Shown here one piece after another: positions 35,584 to 44,230 of a stretch of DNA of 64,000 nucleotides (position 1 is the first letter of the stretch; each line of letters begins with the position of its first letter). This DNA comes from Fundicoccus sp052116145 (GTDB lineage: Bacteria; Bacillota; Bacilli; Lactobacillales; Aerococcaceae), in contig NZ_JBQKLQ010000005.1 in the NCBI RefSeq assembly GCF_052116145.1, positions 124,001 to 188,000 on the forward strand. The letters run 5' to 3'. Position numbers and translations under genes: made by a program. The notes under the pieces are model-generated. The model did not search any database, was not told the origin of the DNA, and saw only the letters and a program-made list of their open reading frames with translations.

Positions 35584-35770
35584 AACTTTTCTCCTTATTA
35601 TAACTTCACGAAACTTTTCTCGCTGCATACATCAACAAAATCAATCGTCATAAATTTAGCCAAATAATACTACAGCGCGAATTTAGATTTCAGCTACCAC
35701 TTAACTTAAATGTAATATATACCATTTCTTCCAAATCAAGCAACAAATTATAAATTAATTGAAGCAACAA

Positions 35771-35817
35771 TAAAAAAGCTAGGTATCCACTAAGGTTGTA
35801 GATACCTAGCTTCCTAA
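35771..35817 (-). terminator. Rho-independent terminator after the ywbE remnant
   Basis: AAGCTAGGTATC and GATACCTAGCTT pair perfectly over 12 bp with a 13-nt loop; TTTTT follows on the minus strand. Confidence 0.85.
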
Positions 35818-35839
35818 TTATTTGAAAGTATTATTTCAA

Positions 35840-36033
35840 TTATAATATTTCCTTTACTCGGCCAACGGTGCCATCTCTAGCATGACTTTAATACCATGTG
35901 GATGGTTTTGAGAGTTTGTCAGGATTTTACCCACAATACCCTCTGTTAATTTTCCAGATTGTTGGTCCTGTTTTTGAACAATTTTTACCTGGTTACCAAT
36001 TTGAATATTACTTCTTTTATTACCTTCGTTCAT
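35840..36033 (-). pseudogene. ywbE: YwbE family protein with a -1 frameshift near its end
   Basis: ATG 36033 after AAAAGGAG. Reads NIQIGNQVKIVQKQDQQSG, KLTEGIVGKILTNSQNHPHG and IKVMLE, as in YwbE proteins. A missing base after CTAGAG sends it to an early stop at 35854-35856 (59 residues). In the next frame the expected ending DGTVGRVKEIL-stop is present to 35840. Either a recent mutation or a sequencing error; only the last ten residues are affected. Conserved small protein of unknown function. Confidence 0.75.
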
Positions 36034-36370
36034 GATGGGCTCCTTTTAAAGGTCTCGATTTTTTTATAGTCGCAACCATTTGTTTAACCTATTTTATCAG
36101 AAGATCATCGAAAAAGGCTAATATGAAAAAAATGTAAAGCCAGTCGCTGTACCTTTACCAATATCACCAGTAATAATCCCAACAACAAACCAACATAAAA
36201 TACCGTAGCATAATTATTCGGGTTCTATTTCCAAAATAAAATCTCCCTATCAGTCCTCTAACAACCTAAACTTATCTAACTTTTTAACGTTCGTTTTTCT
36301 CAAATTATTGAAAGTATGATTGTATATTTTATATTGTAATATATACAATCAAGACTATTATTTTTGGGAT
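36034..36370. other. Gene-free stretch
   Basis: No gene supported. A minus-strand frame near 36120-36210 encodes a hydrophobic run (ATVFYVGLLLGLLLVILVKV) resembling one helix of a lost transporter; the rest is AT-rich without recognisable sites. Confidence 0.3.
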
Positions 36371-36402
36371 AAAAAAGGCTATAATCTATTCAATTATAGC
36401 CT
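36371..36402 (-). terminator. Terminator of metY
   Basis: AGGCTATAAT and ATTATAGCCT form a 10-bp stem with a 7-nt loop, followed on the minus strand by TTTTTT. Confidence 0.85.
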
Positions 36403-36451
36403 GCATAACCAATAAAATTGTTCCTACATCAATCTATCTTTCACTAAGTCG

Positions 36452-37729
36452 TTAAATCGCAGCTAATGCTTTATCTAAGTCAGCTATGATATCATCCACA
36501 TTTTCAATTCCGATAGATAAACGGATTGTTTCAGGCTTAATACCACCTTCAGCTAGTTCTTCTTCAGTTAACTGACTATGGGTCATTGAAGCGGGGTGAA
36601 CCACTAATGATTTAGCATCTCCAACATTCGCTAATAGAGAGAATAATTCTAAATTTTCAATGAAATTAACCCCACCTTCATAGCCACCTTTAACACCAAA
36701 GGTAAAGATTGAACCCGCCCCTAGAGGTAAGTATTTTTCTTTTAAGCTATAATATGGGCTACTTTCTAACCCCGCATAATCAACCCATTCTACTTTGTCG
36801 TGTTGCGCTAAGAATGTAGCCACTTTCTCTGCATTTTCAACATGACGATCCATACGTACGTGTAATGATTCTAAGCCTTGAACTAATAACCACGCATTGA
36901 AAGGTGAAATTGAAGCCCCAGTATCTCGTAATAGCGTCGCACGAATTTTTGTAGTATATGCTGCTGGGCCAAAGGCATCTGCGAAAACAAGATCATTATA
37001 AGTTGGATCTGCTTGACTTAAGCCTGGGAACTTATCATTTTGTTTCCAGTCAAACTGTCCACTTTCTACAATTACCCCACCGATTGAAGTACCATGACCA
37101 CCAATAAATTTAGTCGCTGAATGGACAACAATATCTGCACCATGTTCAATAGGTCGTGATAGATAAGGTGTTGCAAAAGTATTATCAACGATTAGTGGAA
37201 TACCATGTTTATGCGCTACTTCAGCTAAGCCACTAATATCTTCAATATTTCCAGCCGGATTGCCAATTGTTTCTACAAATACAGCCTTAGTATTGTCTTG
37301 AATAGCTTGGTCTACATTCGCTAAATCACTCGTATCTACTATCGTCACATCGATACCGAAGTCCTTGAAAGTATGTTCAAATAAGTTGTGGCTTCCGCCA
37401 TATAGGTTAGCTGTCGCTACAATGTGATCTCCTGCTTTAGCTAAAACTTGAATAGCATAAGAAATAGCGGCCATACCCGAAGCGACAGCCAAACCAGCTG
37501 AACCACCTTCTAAAGCAGCCACTCTACCTTCAAAGACGCCCTGAGTAGGATTTGTGATTCGTGTATAGATATTGCCACCTTCTGTTAAGGCAAAACGATT
37601 AGCTCCTTGCGCTACATCATCAAAAACATAAGCTGTTGTTTGGTGTAGAGGAACAGCACGTGACCCTGTTTCATCAATCGTTTGGGCAGCGTGAATGGCT
37701 TGTGTCTCAATTCTATAGTCTTTTGTCAT
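36452..37729 (-). CDS. metY: O-acetylhomoserine sulfhydrylase (Cys/Met metabolism PLP enzyme)
   Basis: 425 residues from ATG 37729; a longer in-frame reading back to 37792 lies inside the T-box terminator and is rejected. The PLP lysine is in VVHSATKFIGGHGTS. The roughly 425-residue length and the insertion with WKQNDKFPGLSQADPTY are typical of O-acetylhomoserine aminocarboxypropyltransferase rather than cystathionine synthase. Makes homocysteine from O-acetylhomoserine and sulfide. Preceded by a Met-type T-box and followed by a terminator, so transcribed alone. Confidence 0.93.
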   Translation of the reverse strand: MTKDYRIETQAIHAAQTIDETGSRAVPLHQTTAYVFDDVAQGANRFALTEGGNIYTRITNPTQGVFEGRVAALEGGSAGLAVASGMAAISYAIQVLAKAGDHIVATANLYGGSHNLFEHTFKDFGIDVTIVDTSDLANVDQAIQDNTKAVFVETIGNPAGNIEDISGLAEVAHKHGIPLIVDNTFATPYLSRPIEHGADIVVHSATKFIGGHGTSIGGVIVESGQFDWKQNDKFPGLSQADPTYNDLVFADAFGPAAYTTKIRATLLRDTGASISPFNAWLLVQGLESLHVRMDRHVENAEKVATFLAQHDKVEWVDYAGLESSPYYSLKEKYLPLGAGSIFTFGVKGGYEGGVNFIENLELFSLLANVGDAKSLVVHPASMTHSQLTEEELAEGGIKPETIRLSIGIENVDDIIADLDKALAAI

Positions 37730-37759
37730 AATAAATTCCCCCGATTTTATAATTTTTTT

Positions 37760-38045
37760 TATAAAAAAAGCTTCCATCCCTTGCTTATGCAAAGGATGAA
37801 AGCTACTTCATGGTACCACCTTAATTTATTATATTATCGCTAATATAAACTCACAGAGTACGTTAAAAAATCATTATACTCTTTCCCTGTAACGGGGGCT
37901 CCCGAATAATCCTCACCTATCTTAGGCTTAAACTATTATGCTCCAAGACCATTTTCTTCTAATCTCCTTGACCTACTTCCACCACACATAGGCTCTCTCA
38001 ACAAGGGTCATAAAATACTTATCCCATCATCGCGTATTGCATATA
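37760..38045 (-). promoter_or_regulatory. T-box leader, methionine specific, controlling metY
   Basis: The T-box sequence TTAAGGTGGTACCATGAAG lies at about 37807-37825. The terminator stem AGCTTTCATCC...GGATGGAAGCT plus TTTTTTT is at about 37762-37803. The likely specifier is ATG at 37950-37952 in GAAGAAAATGGTC. Fits regulation of a methionine biosynthetic gene by uncharged tRNA-Met. Confidence 0.88.
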
Positions 38046-38236
38046 TCAATTTAGATATATGATAATGGCATTTTGATGATAAGTCAACCTTTAATTTTAA
38101 TTTTCTTTTCATTTTAAACCTTTTGTTAAGCTTTATTCATTATATTAATAAATATGTAGCCTATAACTTTTTAAAATTAGTTTTATAGCTTCATCAACTG
38201 AATTTTTGCTTACAGGTAATCTCTCCGCAACTTTTA

Positions 38237-38420
38237 CTTACGCATTAAATTACTGCTGATACTTTGTCTAGATCTGTCATGATATTACTGACACCTTCGA
38301 GTCTAAAGATAAACGGATTGTTTCAGGTTTAATGCCACCTTCAACTGGTTCTTCTTTCGTTAGTTAGCTAAGTGTCACTCAAACCGGATAAACCACTAAT
38401 GATTTTTCAATTCCCACACT
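38237..38420 (-). pseudogene. Degenerate second copy of the metY 3' end
   Basis: The minus strand resembles the last roughly 60 codons of metY: for example TAAACGGATTGTTTCAGG occurs in both, as does AACCACTAATGATTT. It has several indels and stops. A partial duplication upstream of the intact metY T-box, left to decay. Confidence 0.75.
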
Positions 38421-38533
38421 CCCTAAAGCACTCCTACCTACTATCAGCACACCTTGCCAATCCAATCAAATATTTACAAATAAAGTATCACCAGGTGAAT
38501 TGCCGTAGCCCCATAAACAAAAAAATTCCCTTT

Positions 38534-38665
38534 TTAATAAGTACCACCTACAATTTTTCCTGCATAATACATAATATACTCTCCCATCATGGCTCGATGA
38601 GTAATATCTTATAAGTTCCCTAGTTGTTCTAAAATATAATCTAAATATTCTTTACTGGATGACAT
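38534..38665 (-). pseudogene. TfoX/Sxy N-terminal family protein, broken
   Basis: ATG 38665. Reads MSSSKEYLDYILEQLGNL, TAA, then in the same frame DITHRAMMGEYIMYYAGKIV and GGTY before a second stop. This is the N-terminus of TfoX-family proteins. One nonsense codon plus loss of the rest. In other bacteria TfoX-type proteins link to competence control; here no function remains. Confidence 0.7.
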
Positions 38666-38700
38666 AGCGCACCCCCAAGTATTATCGACTTAGCTTATTT

Positions 38701-39174
38701 TTATAAAAATCGTTGAAGTATTTGCTTAGTTTCTTCGTCGTTTGATTCAGATTGATTGGCACTTTGAGAGACGGTATGGATAATATCCGCTAAGTTGATT
38801 TGCTGCATCTCCAATTCAACGCTACGTTGCAATCGATCATATTTTTCGGCTAATACACCTTGGATATTACCTCCTACGATACAGGCAGGTGCTGTCTTCT
38901 CATCCACACGAAATAGTTGTTGCGCTTCATCAATTGCTTGATAGATATCGTAAAACGAAATATTTTCGGGTTCTCTACTTAATTTCGGATTGGCTTTTCC
39001 TGATTGACTGGTGATCAGGCCAGCCTTTTTAAGGCTACTCATAATGCGTCTAACAGAAACGGGATTAGCATTCACACTTTTGGCAATGACCTCACTAGAT
39101 AAGTCTGTGCCTTGAAGCATCTCGATATAAACTAGAATATGAATAGCATTACTAAATTTTACTGAATATTTCAT
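38701..39174 (-). CDS. Rrf2 family transcriptional regulator (YwnA-like)
   Basis: 157 residues from ATG 39174. N-terminal winged helix MKYSVKFSNAIHILVYIEM and NANPVSVRRIMSSLKKAGLI is typical of Rrf2. There is one Cys (PACIVGG) in the sensor region and no Cys triplet, so it is not an iron-sulfur IscR type. Divergent from a quinone-reductase-like gene with a large palindrome between them; probably a repressor that senses an electrophile or quinone through that single Cys, as YwnA-type proteins are thought to do. Confidence 0.85.
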   Translation of the reverse strand: MKYSVKFSNAIHILVYIEMLQGTDLSSEVIAKSVNANPVSVRRIMSSLKKAGLITSQSGKANPKLSREPENISFYDIYQAIDEAQQLFRVDEKTAPACIVGGNIQGVLAEKYDRLQRSVELEMQQINLADIIHTVSQSANQSESNDEETKQILQRFL

Positions 39175-39197
39175 CTGAATATCCCACCTCTTTTCTC

Positions 39198-39258
39198 TTG
39201 ACTTATTATAGCACATTCACTATCATTAACCTGTAACTTTAATTGTTACAAGTTAATG
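39198..39258 (+). promoter_or_regulatory. Promoter and overlapping operator of the quinone-reductase gene
   Basis: -35 TTGACT (39198-39203), 17-bp spacer, -10 TATCAT (39221-39226). The -10 runs into an inverted repeat CATTAACCTGTAAC / GTTACAAGTTAATG (39224-39237 and 39245-39258; one mismatch in 14 bp). A bound regulator would block RNA polymerase, supporting repression by the divergent Rrf2 protein. Confidence 0.75.
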
Positions 39259-39276
39259 AAAAAGGAGTGTTTATTC

Positions 39277-40125
39277 ATGAAATATTTAGTAACTGGCGCA
39301 ACAGGTGCCTTTGGTGGCCTCGCATTAGACAAATTAAAAACATTAGTTCCCGTATCAGATATCCACATCTTAGCGCGTAGTAAAGAAAAAGCTACGCCAC
39401 TTGCTGAAGCTGGCTATACAGTACACATCGGTAATTACTTAGATAAAGCATCTTTAAAAGCTGCCTTCACAGGTATTGACCGCTTATTACTAGTTTCATC
39501 AGCACCCGGCACTCGTCAAGAAGAACATCAAAATGCGATTAATGCAGCCAAAGAAGCTGGTGTTAGCTTTATCACCTATACAAGCTTTGCCCATGCAGAC
39601 CAATCTTCTGCCGACCTAGCAACTGACCACCGTTATACCGAAAAAGCCATCAAAGCATCCGGCATTCCATTTACAATTTTAAGAAACAACTGGTACTTGG
39701 AAAATGAACTACCGCTTGTAGGTGCAGCTTTAAATAGTGGTAAACTATTATACACCGCTGAAAATGGTAAAGCAGGTTGGGCATTACGTCGCGAATACGC
39801 TGAAGCAGCTGCGATCGTTTTAGCTGGTGAAAAAACTTTCCCTGAAATTCTAGAATTATCTGGGAAACCAGTAGACTACATTACTTTAACTAAAGCACTA
39901 GCAGAAGCAATAGGTAAAGAAATTACCCCTCTAGATACTAACGACGAAGCATTCGTTAAAAATCTAACTGACAATCAATTACCAGATCCAGTAGCAGGCT
40001 TCTTCCTAGCGATCCAAGGTGACATCAAAAATGGTGTATTAGATGTACAATCAGATGACTTTGAAACGGTATTAGGCAAGCCATTAACACCGCTTGTGGA
40101 TGCCTTTAAAGAATTACTTCAATAA
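39277..40125 (+). CDS. NAD(P)H-binding SDR, QorB/NmrA-like quinone reductase
   Basis: 282 residues from ATG 39277 (AAGGAG upstream; the earlier in-frame start at 39256 lies inside the operator). Atypical Rossmann motif TGATGAFGGLALDKL at residues 6-20, LLLVSSAPG, and ILRNNWYLEN as in QorB-type NAD(P)H:quinone oxidoreductases. Probably reduces quinones or similar electrophiles and is induced when the neighbouring Rrf2 repressor lets go. A terminator follows. Confidence 0.85.
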   Translation: MKYLVTGATGAFGGLALDKLKTLVPVSDIHILARSKEKATPLAEAGYTVHIGNYLDKASLKAAFTGIDRLLLVSSAPGTRQEEHQNAINAAKEAGVSFITYTSFAHADQSSADLATDHRYTEKAIKASGIPFTILRNNWYLENELPLVGAALNSGKLLYTAENGKAGWALRREYAEAAAIVLAGEKTFPEILELSGKPVDYITLTKALAEAIGKEITPLDTNDEAFVKNLTDNQLPDPVAGFFLAIQGDIKNGVLDVQSDDFETVLGKPLTPLVDAFKELLQ

Positions 40126-40165
40126 TTTCATATCGTTCAATAAACCATTCTTCATAAAAAGATCA

Positions 40166-40213
40166 AGAGCCCCTACTAGCTAGCCTTAATGACAACTAGT
40201 AGGGGCTCTTTTT
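40166..40213 (+). terminator. Rho-independent terminator of the quinone-reductase gene
   Basis: AGAGCCCCTACTAG and CTAGTAGGGGCTCT, a perfect 14-bp stem, then TTTTT. Confidence 0.92.
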
Positions 40214-40526
40214 GAATATGAATACCTTCAAATCAAAAAAACGTTTCTGGCTACTTAAAATTTGACATCAAGTCAAAGATCCAACCACCAATAGGGACAG
40301 CCTTTTATTAAGCACCCGTCTATCATATGTATTGCCGTATGGTTAATCTACGTCATCATTTAATCAACTACTAAAAGCGTAATTTTTCTTTTTTTACTAC
40401 CGTATTGCTTTATAGTCCAAATCTGTATATGAAGAATTAGTAATCAAATTGATTAATTGATCGTAAGTTTCAGGGCTTATTGCCTCCTTAAATCCATCGT
40501 ATCATTGACATGGACTTTTCCAATTT
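40214..40526. other. Gene-free stretch
   Basis: Nothing convincing; the right part is probably the far end of the HNH remnant (frame broken). Confidence 0.3.
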
Positions 40527-40830
40527 AGTTCATTGGTATTAGATGGTGAACACGAATAAAGTTTTTATCGTGTTCGCCATATACCTTTTCGAATTCGAAG
40601 CCACAGACAAAACACTTACATCCATAATATTGAATACACTTTTGACGTGCTATAGAACTTCACTGATACTTGTTTACTAATGTTAACTCTTCTGAATCAA
40701 CTTGAGCCACTAATCTTAAACGAGCATACATGCCACCTAATGCTTTTAAGTATTCTTCTTTTATAAACCAATACTCTTCGTCGTTTACAATTTCCTCCCT
40801 TGACGTGGTGTTAAGTAACTCCTCGATAAC
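40527..40830 (-). pseudogene. HNH endonuclease remnant
   Basis: The minus strand reads EEYLKALGGMYARLRLVAQV, stops, then resumes QKCIQYYGCKCFVCGFEFEK, VYGEHDKNFIRVHHLIPMN and stops. CFVCGFEF...VHHLIP is the first half of an HNH fold with its zinc cysteines; the second half (CxxCH) is lost. Such genes are often solitary restriction enzymes. Not functional. Confidence 0.65.
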
Positions 40831-40866
40831 TCCCAAGGAAGAGGAACTCCCAAACTGCCTAGGACA

Positions 40867-40904
40867 AAATAAAAAAAGTCAGGAGACCAAGCCCACTGAC
40901 TTTT
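40867..40904 (-). terminator. Terminator of pdxS
   Basis: AAAGTCAG and CTGACTTT around a 13-nt loop, then TTTTTTT on the minus strand. It directly follows pdxS, so no pdxT is co-transcribed. Confidence 0.8.
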
Positions 40905-40924
40905 GAAAACCTTGTTTTTAATGG

Positions 40925-41782
40925 TTAACGGTTAGACATGATGACTTTAATTTCGTCTTCATTAATACCTACCATCGCTTCGCCTAAATCAGTTGAGATT
41001 TCGACTAATTTGGCAGCATCTTTGTAATGGGCTACTGCTTCAACTATGGCTTTGGCACGTTTTTCTGGATTACCTGATTTGAAAATACCTGAACCAACGA
41101 AAACTCCTTCAGCACCTAATTGCATCATTAAAGCCGCATCAGCAGGGGTTGCCACCCCGCCAGCAGAAAAGTTCAACACAGGTAATTTCCCCGTATCATG
41201 GACTCGCTTTAATAAATCATAAGAGACACCTAACTCCTTAGCTTGGTTAAAGAGCTGATCATCTTGTAACGAAGCCACATAGCGGATTTGTTCATGGATT
41301 TTTCTTAAGTGACTAACCGCTTGACTGACATCCCCTGTTCCTGCTTCACCTTTAGTACGAATCATTTTAGCCCCTTCTTGAATACGGCGTAAAGCTTCAC
41401 CTAAATCTCTAGCTCCACAAACGAAAGGTGTTTCAAAGGGTTGTTTATCAATATGATAAACTTGATCAGCGACTGATAAGACTTCTGACTCATCAATATA
41501 GTCAATTTGTAAACTTTCTAAGATTTGAGCTTCGACAAAGTGACCAATTCTTACTTTCGCCATGACTGGTATAGAAACTGCTGCTTGAATTTCTTTTATC
41601 ATTTGAGGGTCACTCATCCGACTAATACCACCAGCAGCTCGAATGTCTGCAGGAACTCTTTCTAAAGCCATGACCGCTACGGCACCAGCTGCTTCAGCAA
41701 TTTTAGCTTGTTCCACATTTATCACGTCCATAATGACGCCACCAGCTAATTGTTTATGTACTTCTTCAATTGATCGTTTCAT
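40925..41782 (-). CDS. pdxS: Pyridoxal 5'-phosphate synthase lyase subunit PdxS
   Basis: 285 residues from ATG 41782 (AAAGGAG). MAKVRIGHFVEAQIL contains the lysine that binds ribose 5-phosphate, and GGVATPADAALMMQLGAEGV the conserved phosphate-binding region. Makes PLP from ribose 5-phosphate, glyceraldehyde 3-phosphate and ammonia. Its glutaminase partner PdxT, usually the next gene, is missing; a terminator follows instead. Alone it could use free ammonium, or pdxT lies elsewhere. Divergent from pdxR. Confidence 0.96.
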   Translation of the reverse strand: MKRSIEEVHKQLAGGVIMDVINVEQAKIAEAAGAVAVMALERVPADIRAAGGISRMSDPQMIKEIQAAVSIPVMAKVRIGHFVEAQILESLQIDYIDESEVLSVADQVYHIDKQPFETPFVCGARDLGEALRRIQEGAKMIRTKGEAGTGDVSQAVSHLRKIHEQIRYVASLQDDQLFNQAKELGVSYDLLKRVHDTGKLPVLNFSAGGVATPADAALMMQLGAEGVFVGSGIFKSGNPEKRAKAIVEAVAHYKDAAKLVEISTDLGEAMVGINEDEIKVIMSNR

Positions 41783-41916
41783 TTTGATTGCTCCTTTATA
41801 CATATTATCTCCACTTTAACAATCTTTTGGATGTTTCTTAAGATGCAAAAACAGATATTTTTATGGGTCCAACTAGTTATTTATTGTATAATGGATAATA
41901 CGAGAGGAGGAAAAGC

Positions 41917-43305
41917 ATGATTACGGTAAACTTTAACGAAGACCAACACCTCTACTTACAAATAGTCGATGAAGTCATTCGGCAAATTGCCCAAGGACAT
42001 TTAAAAAGTGGAGACCAACTCCCCTCACGCAGGGCTTTGGCAGATCATTTAAAAGTCAGTCTTAATACAGTCATTAACGCTTATGACCAACTGACCGATG
42101 AAGGCTATATAGTGCCGAGGGAAAGATCTGGTTATTATGTGGATTTACTAGAAATTGATATGTTGCCCTCTGAGGAAATGGAGACAAAGCCGCTAAAACA
42201 TGAGCATTCTACAATAAGTGAAGTCAGCCAATATACTTATGATTTTCACTTTGCCAACCGTGATATGTCAACTTTAAATCCCAAACAATTATTGCAGTAT
42301 GCACCCGAAGCGCTAGCAAGAAGCGTGGTTAATTGTAATTTAAAAGATGACTTGGGTGCTCTCTCTTTACGCTTGGCTATTGCTAATTATTTACGTAAAT
42401 ATCGGGGAGTGAAGACTTCAGCTGACAATATCATCATTACAGGTGGTCATACGGCTAGCTTACAGACACTATTTGCCTTATTAGACGATGCGATTTATGC
42501 CTTAGAAGATCCTGGCTATTATAAAAATTTAGATTTCTTTACAGACTATCATCAAAAGACGATTCGAATTCCGATTGATAAATATGGTTTCTCAGTTAAA
42601 GTTTTGGAGACTACCTCAGCTAACATCGTGATAACTACTCCCAGCCATCAGTTTCCCACTGGCATTATCATAGGGATGCGTCGACGTCAGCGTTTATTAA
42701 AATGGGCCTATCAGGCAGAAAACCGTTATATTATTGAAAATGACTACTATAATGAGTTCCGCCTTAAGGGCCGTCCTGTTCCTGCTTTGACAAGTCTGGA
42801 CGACCAAGAGCGAGTCATTTTATTAGGGGCCTTTCGTCAAAGTATGGGGTCAATTTTTAAGATGTCTTATTTAGTTTTACCCGATCAATTAATGAATAAA
42901 TTCCATCAAGCTAAATTAAAAATCAGTGATATTTCCAGCTTTGAGCAATATTTAATGACTGATTTTCTCAATTCTCCCCATTTTCCTAAATATATTAATA
43001 GCCTGCGGACTAATTACCGTCGTAAGGAAAAAGCGGTTCTAGCAGCGCTTAACCAAACCCAACTACCCCTAACCATTAAGGAAGCAGGGGCTGGACTTTT
43101 CTTAATTATTAACTTTGAGGGTGAGATTCCACCGACTGACGTGATTCAAGCTAGGCTGGCTGAAAATAAGATCCGCTTACAACCGGTCAACCACTACGCT
43201 AAATTAAAGAACCGGTTCGACCAAAGTTATATATTAGGTTATGGTGGGCTAGAGCTTGATGAAATTGATCAAGCTATTCAAGCTTTAGTCTCTATTTTTA
43301 AATAA
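41917..43305 (+). CDS. pdxR: MocR/GntR-type regulator PdxR with altered PLP site
   Basis: 462 residues. N-terminal GntR winged helix (HLKSGDQLPSRRALADHLKV) and a C-terminal class I aminotransferase fold. PLP-site residues TPSHQFPTG (about 241-249) and ENDYYNEFR are present, but the loop that usually carries the Schiff-base Lys (GTFSKxL) reads GAFRQSM, with Gln308 in place of Lys. Divergent from pdxS; PdxR proteins normally activate pdxS or pdxST and repress themselves, sensing PLP. The Lys loss may change or abolish PLP sensing. Confidence 0.85.
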   Translation: MITVNFNEDQHLYLQIVDEVIRQIAQGHLKSGDQLPSRRALADHLKVSLNTVINAYDQLTDEGYIVPRERSGYYVDLLEIDMLPSEEMETKPLKHEHSTISEVSQYTYDFHFANRDMSTLNPKQLLQYAPEALARSVVNCNLKDDLGALSLRLAIANYLRKYRGVKTSADNIIITGGHTASLQTLFALLDDAIYALEDPGYYKNLDFFTDYHQKTIRIPIDKYGFSVKVLETTSANIVITTPSHQFPTGIIIGMRRRQRLLKWAYQAENRYIIENDYYNEFRLKGRPVPALTSLDDQERVILLGAFRQSMGSIFKMSYLVLPDQLMNKFHQAKLKISDISSFEQYLMTDFLNSPHFPKYINSLRTNYRRKEKAVLAALNQTQLPLTIKEAGAGLFLIINFEGEIPPTDVIQARLAENKIRLQPVNHYAKLKNRFDQSYILGYGGLELDEIDQAIQALVSIFK

Positions 43306-43332
43306 AGCAAAAGACTCAGTTAGTCAGCGAAA

Positions 43333-43387
43333 TGTTGTGACCCCCAAAAGTTAGATTTTTTTACTCTACCTTTTGGGGGTCACTACA
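43333..43387. mobile_element. Solo palindromic IS3-family end
   Basis: TGTTGTGACCCCCAAAAGTT ... CTACCTTTTGGGGGTCACTACA, a near-perfect palindrome equal to the hairpin left end of the IS at 27095. It truncates the yczE-like gene to its right and may serve as a terminator for pdxR. Confidence 0.7.
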
Positions 43388-43653
43388 CTATCGATACCGA
43401 TACCTGTTATGGCTGCTGTTAGCAGCCCCAAAACGTCAGGTCTTTGTCTAATCAAAAATGAATTACAACAACTCAATGTTAAAGCTATTATTACCCAACT
43501 TCCCACGGTAAGCCCTACCCTTATAGATAGTCCCAGCAAAACTGCATCAAAGGGTGAAGTTCCAAGGTCTGATTGTATTGTAAATGAAATACTAAGGGTT
43601 AATAATAAAATTCCTAATACATAAAAAATATATTTCACTTTTCGATACCTCAT
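43388..43653 (-). pseudogene. YczE/YitT-type membrane protein, C-terminally truncated by the IS end
   Basis: ATG 43653. The first roughly 89 residues match YczE-like proteins: YIFYVLGILLLTLSISFTIQ, SDLGTSPFDAVLLGLS, VGSWVIIALTLS. The frame passes into the IS end after GIGIDS and stops. Full proteins are about 200 residues, so over half is missing. Divergent from the MarR gene. Confidence 0.7.
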
Positions 43654-43664
43654 TATTTTATTTT

Positions 43665-43729
43665 TTGTTGCAAATACAACAAAAATAGGTTAAATTTAAT
43701 GTCGATTAATCTTGTTGCATTTGCAATAA
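43665..43729. promoter_or_regulatory. Two similar palindromes, probable MarR operators
   Basis: TTGTTGCAAATACAACA (43665-43681) and TTGTTGCATTTGCAATA (43712-43728) share the pattern TTGTTGCAnnTnCAA. They lie in the gap between the yczE remnant and the MarR gene, 47 bp apart. MarR dimers bind such sites; assignment is by position. Confidence 0.6.
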
Positions 43730-43752
43730 AACATTTAATAAGGAGTTAATTT

Positions 43753-44205
43753 ATGAAGGAGATTCTTCGTGAGATTGGAATGATAGCAAGAGCGTTAGAT
43801 TCTATAAGTAATATAGAATTTAAAGAATATGACCTTACAAAAGGACAGTATTTGTATCTTGTACGAATATGTGAGCACCCCGGAATCATTCAAGAACAGT
43901 TGGCTGAGATGATAAAAGTAGATCGAACAACAGCCTCTCGAGCTATAAAGAAACTTGAAAAGAATGGCTTTATTGAAAGAAGAGAAGATAAGTATAACAA
44001 GAAAATTAAAAAAATCTTTCCAACTATGAAGGGGGAAAATGTTTATCCTAAGATTAAAAGAGAGAATGATCATTCGAATAGTGTCGCATTAGCAGGTTTT
44101 AGCGAAAGAGAAGTAGAAATCATTTCTCACCTTCTTCAAAGAGTTAGAAAGAATATAGAGGTTGACTGGGAATATGTAAAAAAAGGGAACAAGAGAAGTT
44201 ATTGA
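43753..44205 (+). CDS. MarR family transcriptional regulator
   Basis: 150 residues, AAGGAG upstream. Central winged helix: LAEMIKVDRTTASRAIKKLE and GFIERREDKYNKK. Probably controls itself, the divergent YczE-type gene (now broken) and the following acetyltransferase genes, through the two palindromes upstream. Ligand unknown. Confidence 0.88.
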   Translation: MKEILREIGMIARALDSISNIEFKEYDLTKGQYLYLVRICEHPGIIQEQLAEMIKVDRTTASRAIKKLEKNGFIERREDKYNKKIKKIFPTMKGENVYPKIKRENDHSNSVALAGFSEREVEIISHLLQRVRKNIEVDWEYVKKGNKRSY

Positions 44206-44230
44206 TTATATTAAGGGGCGAAAAAGTAAC

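Noticed and set aside
37730..37792. Upstream extension of metY
   Set aside because: The extra codons lie inside the T-box terminator stem; the ATG at 37729 has its own ribosome site.
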